Assembly (NCBI GenBank): GCA_964390645.1
Contig: CAYMLL010000398.1
Coordinates: 1-5,997 of the forward strand
Direction: 5' to 3'
DNA from: CAYMLL01 sp964390645
Lineage (GTDB): Bacteria; Planctomycetota; UBA8108
DNA: 5,997 nucleotides
Shown here: piece after piece, positions 1-5,137 of the stretch
Numbering within the stretch: position 1 is the stretch's first letter
Layout of the letters: every line of letters starts with the position of its first letter
Translations under genes and position numbers: made by a program
Notes under the pieces: model-generated
The model's input: the letters and a program-made list of their open reading frames with translations, nothing else
The model's database searches: none
Told to the model about the DNA's origin: nothing

Positions 1-2
1 CG

Positions 3-21
3 CGGCGACTAGGAGTCGCCG
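3..21. repeat. Short inverted repeat at the window edge, with an in-frame stop at its centre
   Basis: Bases 3-10 (CGGCGACT) and 14-21 (AGTCGCCG) are perfect reverse complements, separated by the 3-base loop AGG. The loop and its left flank create a TAG at 10-12, in frame with the downstream repeat-protein gene. An 8-bp arm with a 3-base loop at the very edge of a sequence looks like a fold-back end rather than a functional element. If so, the TAG is not a real stop for that gene. A genuine hairpin in a 5' leader is the alternative. The palindrome is seen directly; the artefact reading is inference. Confidence 0.5.
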
Positions 22-45
22 GAGCTCGCCAGGTACAAGCCGGCG

Positions 46-972
46 GTGGACTCCTCGGTCGACCGCGCGCTGCGCTGGCTGGCCCGCAGCCAGCGGCCGG
101 ACGGCTCCTTCCCCGGACAGCACGGCACGACGAACGCGGTTCCCGGCCTCGTCGGCATGGCGCTGCTGTCCAAGGGCTACCTGCCGGGGCGGCCTCCCTA
201 CGGCGAGACGATCAACCGCTGCGTCGACTTCGTGCTCTCGACGCCGGCCGCGAACGGCTACCTCGGCGTGCGCGGAGGCCAGATGTACGGACACGGGATC
301 GCGGCGCTCTTTCTCTCCGAGGTCTCCGGCATGATCGACGCCCGCAGGCAGAAGAGACTCGACGTCCTGCTCGCGAAGGCGCTGAAGGTCATCCTCGACG
401 CGCAGAACGTCCGCAAGGGCGGCCGCAACCCCGGTGGCTGGCGCTACCAGCCCACGAGCACCGACAGTGACCTGTCGGTCAGCGGCTGGAACCTGATGGC
501 TCTGCGCTCGGCGCGTCTCAACGGGGCGCTCGTCCCCGTGGACGCAGTGAAGAAGGCCATCGCCTACGTCGATGCTTGCCATCACCCGTCGACGGGAGGC
601 TTCGGCTACCAGCCGGGCTCCACGAACCCGCCGATGGCGGCGGTCGGTCTGCTCTGCCGCGAGCTCTCCGGCCATCATGCCGACGAGGTCAATCGCAAGT
701 GCGCGGACTACCTGCTCAAGTCGCTCAAGCCGAGTCCGGGATTCATCGACGGCGGCCACCGCGAGTACGCGACGTACTACATGTCGCAGGGTATGTTCCA
801 GATCGGCGGCAAGCACTGGGAGCGCTTCGGCAAGGCCATGTACGACCACCTCCTGCAGCGGCAGGCCGCGGACGGTGCGTGGCGCGGTGGCAGTGGCGAC
901 GCCTACTCGACCGCGATGTACGTCCTGGCGCTGACGGTCTCCTACCGGCAGCTGCCGATCTACCAGCGTTGA
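46..972 (+). CDS. Prenyltransferase/squalene-cyclase-like alpha/alpha-toroid repeat protein (N-terminus uncertain)
   Basis: This 308-residue protein resembles the planctomycete family annotated as prenyltransferase/squalene oxidase repeat-containing protein. Repeated helix-hairpin units carry QW-like signatures: a Q-x-x-DGSF motif near 16-22, GGWRYQP at 130-136 followed by DSDLSVSGW at 140-148, GGFGYQP at 184-190, SQGMFQIGG at 247-255 and DGAW at 276-279. These predict an alpha/alpha barrel. The DxDD acid motif of squalene-hopene cyclases is not seen, so terpene cyclase activity should not be assumed; substrate and reaction are unknown. The GTG at 46 is the first usual start, but no good ribosome-binding site precedes it. 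The same frame is open back to base 13 (ESPELARYKPA), and those residues resemble family sequence. The true start, possibly with a signal peptide, therefore probably lies upstream of the window, and the TAG at 10-12 may be an end artefact. It converges on the hydrolase gene 80 bases downstream and shows no operon link. Confidence 0.8.
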   Translation: MDSSVDRALRWLARSQRPDGSFPGQHGTTNAVPGLVGMALLSKGYLPGRPPYGETINRCVDFVLSTPAANGYLGVRGGQMYGHGIAALFLSEVSGMIDARRQKRLDVLLAKALKVILDAQNVRKGGRNPGGWRYQPTSTDSDLSVSGWNLMALRSARLNGALVPVDAVKKAIAYVDACHHPSTGGFGYQPGSTNPPMAAVGLLCRELSGHHADEVNRKCADYLLKSLKPSPGFIDGGHREYATYYMSQGMFQIGGKHWERFGKAMYDHLLQRQAADGAWRGGSGDAYSTAMYVLALTVSYRQLPIYQR

Positions 973-974
973 CC

Positions 975-1002
975 CCGGGCGCGGAGTGCGGATGGTGCCC
1001 GG
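975..1002 (+). terminator. Weak hairpin in the convergent gap (possible terminator)
   Basis: CCGGGC (975-980) can pair with GCCCGG (997-1002), extended inward by a G-U and a C-G pair. It lies 2 bases after the stop of the upstream gene. The loop is about 12 bases and no T-run follows, so it is a poor match to an intrinsic terminator. The rest of the 80-base gap between the two convergent genes (973-1052) shows only the GC palindrome GGCCGGCC at 1001-1008. In DNA this rich in G and C such a hairpin can easily arise by chance. Confidence 0.18.
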
Positions 1003-1052
1003 CCGGCCGATCTCTCCCCGGACCGACGACACTCGCGCGCCGCCACCAGGGG

Positions 1053-2501
1053 TCATCGCGTCTCGAACAGCGTCCTCACCCTGGCGCCGTCGAGCGCCTC
1101 GGCCCAGATGCGGACGTCGTCGATGCGTCCGTCCATGAACTCGTCGCCGCTCGAGTTGCCGATGCGCAGCGTCTGCCCGGGCCGCATCAGCCGCGGGGTG
1201 CCCTCGAAGGGGACACTCTTCTTGATGTCGCCGTCGAGCCACAGGCGGCACTCGTTCATCCCGCCGTCGACGACGAATACGATGTGGTACCAGCGACGGA
1301 TCGACAGGTCGCCGCCCTGCCCGTCCTTGCCGACGTCCTCGCGGTAGAAGTTGACCCTGGTCTCGATCCAGCGCACGCCGTCGCCGATGTCGCCGTGGAC
1401 CTTCGACGCGTTGACCTTCATGTCGAAGCTATACTCGCCGCCGAAGCGCGTTCCCAGGATGCCCGAGAAGGTCGGCTCGCGCTCCAGGTAGACCCAGGCC
1501 GAGACCGTGAACGTTGACAGGGCCAGATCCTCCGAATAGGCGACCGCGACGTGCTGCCCCTGCGGACGGTCGAAGAGGAGAGCGCTCCCGAGCTTTCCGG
1601 GTGCTCTCGTGGCCCCGACGATCTTGCCGTCGTGCTCGCCGACGGCATCGCGCGCCGTGTCGTCGTCGTCATCGAGCTTCCAGTGGGCGACGGGGCGTGG
1701 CAGGCGACCGCTACCCGTCGCGTGTCGCACGACGAAGTCCGCCATCGCCTCGTTCTCGAAGAAGCCGCGCCACATGTTGTGACCCTGACCCTTCGGGATC
1801 ACGAGGCGGATCGGCCCGCCGAGCTCGTCGTAGCGCTTCGCGAGCGCGCCGGAGTTCGCCTCGATCGGGACGGTGCGGTCGACGTCCCCGTGGATGTGGA
1901 AGATCGGCACACGCGCCTTCGCGAGCGGCTCGAGGCGTGGGATCGGATTGTGTCGCGAGAGCTCGGCGGCGAGCCCCCGCGTCGAGAGCCCGTAGGCCCC
2001 GGCCGCGCGAGCGACGCCCGGATAGCTCGCGATGTCGCAGACGGGATAGATCCCGGCGACACAGCGGACCTTCTCCGGATGCTCGACGGCCCAGCAGTAC
2101 GCCATGAGCCCGCCGCGACTGCGGGCCAGGAGGCAGGCCTTCGAGTCGAAACGGTAGGTCTTGACGACGTGAGCGTGAAGCGCGTCGAAGGTCGCGCGTC
2201 CCTTCGGATTGCCGTAGGACTCACCGACGTCGACTCCCGCGATCGCGATCCCCGCGGCGAGGAACCGGCGCATGAGGAAGCCCTCGTCGCGAGCGTTCGG
2301 GAGACCCTCGCCGAGAGTCGGCGCGTAGAGTACCCACGGGATGGGCTTGCCGGGTGTCGTCTTCGCGGGAAGGATGACGAAGGCGGGGCGACCGTCGACC
2401 TGCAACCTCCGGCGCTCGAGATCGGGGGTCTTCGAGGTCTCGTCGTCGGCTGCCGCGATCGGGCCGAGGAGCGCGATCGCCGTGAGCAAGGTCGCGGGCA
2501 T
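1053..2501 (-). CDS. Secreted alpha/beta hydrolase (prolyl-oligopeptidase/dienelactone-hydrolase type) with C-terminal LamG-like domain
   Basis: The protein has 482 residues. It opens with a signal peptide (hydrophobic residues about 4-17, then AAADDE), so it should act outside the cytoplasm. Residues about 30-262 form an alpha/beta hydrolase. The nucleophile elbow is A-R-S-R-G-G with Ser128, the acid is probably Asp208 in HGDVDRTVP, and the base is His241 in GQGHNMW. The elbow has Ala where the usual G-x-S-x-G has its first Gly. Residues about 270-480 look like a LamG/concanavalin-A-like beta-sandwich: VAHWKLDD, HDGKIVG, GSALLFD, FTVSAWVYL, WYHIVFVVDGG, LWLDG and a C-terminal GRIDDVRIWAEAL. 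The likely activity is ester or peptide hydrolysis on a polymer held by the sandwich domain; the substrate is unknown. The start at 2501 is chosen because it gives the signal peptide and has GAGGAA 9 bases upstream. The frame stays open to 2954, but that extension is low-complexity Arg-rich sequence antisense to the next gene. It is divergent from the DUF1553 gene. Confidence 0.88.
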   Translation of the reverse strand: MPATLLTAIALLGPIAAADDETSKTPDLERRRLQVDGRPAFVILPAKTTPGKPIPWVLYAPTLGEGLPNARDEGFLMRRFLAAGIAIAGVDVGESYGNPKGRATFDALHAHVVKTYRFDSKACLLARSRGGLMAYCWAVEHPEKVRCVAGIYPVCDIASYPGVARAAGAYGLSTRGLAAELSRHNPIPRLEPLAKARVPIFHIHGDVDRTVPIEANSGALAKRYDELGGPIRLVIPKGQGHNMWRGFFENEAMADFVVRHATGSGRLPRPVAHWKLDDDDDTARDAVGEHDGKIVGATRAPGKLGSALLFDRPQGQHVAVAYSEDLALSTFTVSAWVYLEREPTFSGILGTRFGGEYSFDMKVNASKVHGDIGDGVRWIETRVNFYREDVGKDGQGGDLSIRRWYHIVFVVDGGMNECRLWLDGDIKKSVPFEGTPRLMRPGQTLRIGNSSGDEFMDGRIDDVRIWAEALDGARVRTLFETR

Positions 2502-2510
2502 GCAGGTACG

Positions 2511-2516
2511 TTCCTC
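2511..2516 (-). promoter_or_regulatory. Ribosome-binding site that sets the hydrolase start
   Basis: On the minus strand GAGGAA lies 9 bases before the ATG whose first base is 2501. This is the best Shine-Dalgarno match for the gene. Together with the signal peptide that begins at this ATG, it decides the start against upstream alternatives in the same open frame. Confidence 0.6.
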
Positions 2517-2534
2517 GTCGGTTCTGTCGTCAGC

Positions 2535-2549
2535 CCCGAGTCTCTCGGG
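2535..2549. repeat. 6-bp inverted repeat in the divergent intergenic region
   Basis: CCCGAG (2535-2540) and CTCGGG (2544-2549) are perfect reverse complements around the loop TCT. The element sits 34 bases upstream of the hydrolase ATG and overlaps the weak -10-like hexamer proposed for that gene. It could be a small operator or a leader hairpin. Chance is also possible in GC-rich DNA. Confidence 0.35.
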
Positions 2550-2567
2550 TCGCGAGCGGGGCGTCAA
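2539..2567 (-). promoter_or_regulatory. Possible sigma70-type promoter for the hydrolase
   Basis: On the minus strand TTGACG (2567-2562) matches five of six bases of the -35 consensus. At a 17-base spacing the hexamer GAGACT (2544-2539) matches only three of six -10 bases. A transcript starting about 2532 would have a leader of roughly 30 bases that includes the GAGGAA ribosome-binding site. Planctomycete promoter rules are poorly defined, so this is weak. Confidence 0.22.
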
Positions 2568-2615
2568 GGTCCGTGAGCGGTGCGGACGAGACAGGCGGGA
2601 GCCCGTTCGAAGGAG

Positions 2616-2621
2616 TATCAT
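2616..2621 (+). promoter_or_regulatory. Possible -10 element for the DUF1553/DUF1501 operon
   Basis: TATCAT is a five-of-six match to TATAAT in an otherwise very GC-rich gap. It would place a transcript start near 2628, about 30 bases before the ATG at 2660. No recognisable -35 hexamer is found 16-18 bases upstream. The same bases also contain an ATG at 2620 preceded by AGGAG, discussed separately. Confidence 0.2.
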
Positions 2622-2659
2622 GGCTCCTGCGTCGGATCGGCGGGCGAGATTCGGGAACC

Positions 2660-5137
2660 ATGAACACCTCGGCGACCTTGAAGCTGCTGCTGCTGACGCT
2701 CGCCTTGAGCGCGAGCCACCCGGCGCGTGGCGACGAGACTCGTGACGACGAGGCTCGTGGCGACGCGCAGTGGTGGTCACTGCGACCGCCATCTCGGCCC
2801 GATCTGCCTCCGGATCACCACTGGTGCGAGGGCGAGATCGACCGCTTCGTTCTCGCACGGTTGCGTGAGGGCGGCCTCGAACCGAGCGACCGAGCGGACG
2901 CGCGAACACTGATCCGGCGCCTCTGGCTCGTCCTGCTCGGCGTGCCGCCGTCACCCGAGGAGGTGGAGAGCTTCGTCGCGAACTCGGCGCCGGATCGCTG
3001 GGCGCGGCTCGTCGACCGCGCCCTCGACGATCCGCGCTACGGCGAGCGCTGGGCGCAGCACTGGCTCGACGTCATCCGCTGGGCCGAGACCGCCGGCTTC
3101 GAGACCAACAACCCCCGCGAGAAGGCGTGGCCGTATCGCGACTGGGTCATCCGCTCGCTCAACGCGGACAAGCCCTACGACCGATTCGTTCGCGAGCAGA
3201 TTGCGGGAGACACCGTCGGCGAGGATGCGGCGCTCGGCTTCCTCGTCGCCGGGCCCGCGAACCTCGAGGGGCAGATCGGCGAGGACGAGGCGTCGATCCG
3301 TCAGGCGAGGCAGGACGAGCTCGACGAGGTCATCGGCACGGTCGGCCAGGCCGTCCTCGGCCTGACGTTGCAGTGTGCGCGCTGTCACGATCACAAGTTC
3401 GACCCGATCTCGCAGCGTGACTATTACGCGATGCAGTCGGTCTTCGCGGGGCTGAGGTATGGACATCGCAGACTGCGTGGCGCCGAGGACGACGCGTGGA
3501 TCGCGAAGGCTCCCGACGTCGCGCGGCGAGCCGAGTCTCTGGGTGCGCGGCTCGAGTCGATGCGGGTGAAGCACGGGCTGCGAGGGCCGCTGGCGGACGT
3601 GCAGGAGGAGACCTTCGACCCGACCTCGACCGGACGCGTACGGATGAAGATCCGGGCGACGGCGTCGGGCGGGAGCGCATCGCTCTTCGAGCTCCAGGTC
3701 TGGACCGCGAAGCGTGGCGGCGAATCGCGGAACGTGGCGCTCGCGAGCTCCGGCGGCTCGGCGACCGCGTCGAGCTTCGCGCTCGAGAATCAGACTCGAC
3801 ATCCCGACAACCTCGTCGACGGCGAGCTGGACTCCACCGGCACCGGCTGGCCCTGGAAGGCCGCGAAGGCGGGCCCCGCGTGGGTGGAGGTGACGCTCCG
3901 CGAGCCGGCCGTCATCGATCGCATCGTCTGGTACGGCGGAGGGGGGATGCCGGTCGACTACGAGATCGAGACGCGGTCACCTTCCGGAGGATGGAAGCGG
4001 GTCGCGCACACGCGGGATCGACTGCCGCGCGGCGATGATGGACGCGCCGCGGACAGGGTCTCGCTCGAGGGCGTCCGCGCGACGGACGTCGCCGAGATCG
4101 TGCGCGTCAACAAGGAGCTGGCGGCGGCGCGCGCCGAGCACGCGCGGCTCTCGGCCGGCCCGCAGGTCTTCGGCGCGACGTTCGCGTCACCCGATCCTGT
4201 CTGGCTGCTCGCGCGGGGGGCTCCGCTGCGTCGCCTCGAGCGCGTCGCGTCCGACGTGCCCGCGTCGCTCGGATCGCTCGGGCTCGAACTCGACGCGGGC
4301 GAGGCCCGGCGGCGTGTCGCGCTCGCGCGGCACCTGACGCGACGAGATCATCCGCTGACGGCGCGCGTCATCGTCAATCGCATCTGGCAGCACCACTTCG
4401 GCGGCGGTCTCGTGTTGACCCCCTCGGACTTCGGCAGGATGGGAGCGCGGCCGAGCCACCCGCTGCTCCTCGACTGGCTGGCCGTCGAGCTCGTCGACCG
4501 CGGCTGGTCGCTGAAGGCGCTCCACCGGACGATTCTCCGCTCGGCGACTTTCCGGCAGTCGAGCCGTCCGCGGACGGAGGCGATCGACGTCGATGCGGAC
4601 TGCCGCCTCCTGTGGCGCTTTGCGCCGCGTCGAGTCGAGGCCGAGGTGATCCGCGACTCGATCCTCGCCGCCAGCGGCACGCTGAACCCGGACAGGTTCG
4701 GCCCGGGCTTCGACTTCTTCCGGCAGAAGGGCGGTCTCAGCGACTACCACCCGCACGAGACCTTCGACGAGCGCGGCCGGCGGCGCATGATCTACGCGAC
4801 GAAGATCCGCATGCAGGCCGTCGACATCTTCAGCGCCTTCGACTGTCCGGACGCCGGGAGGATGACGGCACGCAGGAGCCGGTCCGTGACGCCGCTGCAG
4901 GCGCTGAGCCTGCTCAACAGCCCGTTCGCGAACCGTCACGCGAGGCTCTTCGCAGGACGCGTCGAGCGCGAGGAGGAGGGGCTCGATCGGCGAGTCGCGC
5001 GGGCGGTGCGGATCGCTTTCGGGCGCTCCCCCGATGCCGGTGAGGCCGCGCGTCTCTCGAAGCTCGCGATGGAGCACGGCCTCGAGGCGGTCTGTCGCGT
5101 GCTGCTCAACGCCAGCGAGTTCGTCTACGTCCCATGA
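2660..5137 (+). CDS. Secreted DUF1549/DUF1553 (PSCyt2/PSD1) protein with internal F5/8-type C (discoidin-like) domain
   Basis: The protein has 825 residues. Residues 1-23 look like a signal peptide (Lys8, then LLLLTLALSA), followed by a short charged repeat linker (about 24-35). DUF1549/PSCyt2 covers about 57-270: EIDRFVLARL, then DPRYGERWAQHWLDVIRW, then the cytochrome-c-like C-x-x-C-H motif in CARCHDHKFDPI (Cys239, Cys242, His243). A discoidin-like module at about 325-460 follows (FELQVWTA, RNVALAS, NLVDGELD, WVEVTL, IDRIVWYGG). DUF1553/PSD1 fills about 516-821: NRIWQHHFGGGLVLTPSDFG, PSHPLLLDWLA, SLKALHRTILRSATFRQSS, a conserved TPLQALSLLNSPF and a final LNASEFVYVP. The extra N-terminal PSCyt1 cytochrome domain found in many relatives is absent. 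The molecular role is not established; a link to extracellular polysaccharide use has been suggested for these families. The ATG at 2660 is chosen because the signal peptide starts there, although its ribosome-binding site is weak; the frame is open to a GTG at 2573. The stop overlaps the next ATG (ATGA), implying translational coupling. Confidence 0.92.
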   Translation: MNTSATLKLLLLTLALSASHPARGDETRDDEARGDAQWWSLRPPSRPDLPPDHHWCEGEIDRFVLARLREGGLEPSDRADARTLIRRLWLVLLGVPPSPEEVESFVANSAPDRWARLVDRALDDPRYGERWAQHWLDVIRWAETAGFETNNPREKAWPYRDWVIRSLNADKPYDRFVREQIAGDTVGEDAALGFLVAGPANLEGQIGEDEASIRQARQDELDEVIGTVGQAVLGLTLQCARCHDHKFDPISQRDYYAMQSVFAGLRYGHRRLRGAEDDAWIAKAPDVARRAESLGARLESMRVKHGLRGPLADVQEETFDPTSTGRVRMKIRATASGGSASLFELQVWTAKRGGESRNVALASSGGSATASSFALENQTRHPDNLVDGELDSTGTGWPWKAAKAGPAWVEVTLREPAVIDRIVWYGGGGMPVDYEIETRSPSGGWKRVAHTRDRLPRGDDGRAADRVSLEGVRATDVAEIVRVNKELAAARAEHARLSAGPQVFGATFASPDPVWLLARGAPLRRLERVASDVPASLGSLGLELDAGEARRRVALARHLTRRDHPLTARVIVNRIWQHHFGGGLVLTPSDFGRMGARPSHPLLLDWLAVELVDRGWSLKALHRTILRSATFRQSSRPRTEAIDVDADCRLLWRFAPRRVEAEVIRDSILAASGTLNPDRFGPGFDFFRQKGGLSDYHPHETFDERGRRRMIYATKIRMQAVDIFSAFDCPDAGRMTARRSRSVTPLQALSLLNSPFANRHARLFAGRVEREEEGLDRRVARAVRIAFGRSPDAGEAARLSKLAMEHGLEAVCRVLLNASEFVYVP
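2726..2765 (+). repeat. 15-bp tandem repeat, about 2.7 copies, just after the signal peptide
   Basis: CGTGGCGACGAGACT (2726-2740) is followed by CGTGACGACGAGGCT (2741-2755), two mismatches apart, and by a partial third copy CGTGGCGACG (2756-2765). Because 15 is a multiple of three the frame is kept, and the repeat encodes the charged pentads RGDET, RDDEA and RGD. It forms a hydrophilic linker between the signal peptide and DUF1549. Its copy number could vary between strains by slippage without breaking the gene. Confidence 0.7.

Noticed and set aside
130..972. Calling the repeat protein a true squalene-hopene cyclase
   Set aside because: The catalytic DxDD motif is not present, and at about 308 residues it is roughly half the length of a squalene-hopene cyclase. 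Only the fold-level resemblance is supported.
1001..1008. GGCCGGCC palindrome in the convergent gap
   Set aside because: A GC-only 8-mer is expected by chance in this composition, and nothing around it suggests an attachment or recombination site.
576..1517. 313-codon open frame on + crossing the end of the repeat-protein gene and the 3' end of the hydrolase
   Set aside because: It overlaps two well-supported genes in other frames. Its translation is low-complexity Arg/Ala/Pro-rich sequence with no family resemblance, as expected for open frames in GC-rich DNA.
2573..2659. GTG start at 2573 for the DUF1553 protein
   Set aside because: The 29 extra residues are not hydrophobic and would bury the signal peptide that begins at the ATG at 2660.
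2502..2954. N-terminal extension of the hydrolase frame, 151 codons upstream of its ATG at 2501
   Set aside because: The extension is Arg-rich low-complexity sequence antisense to the DUF1553 5' end, including a shadow of the 15-bp repeat. The ATG at 2501 has a ribosome-binding site and starts a signal peptide.
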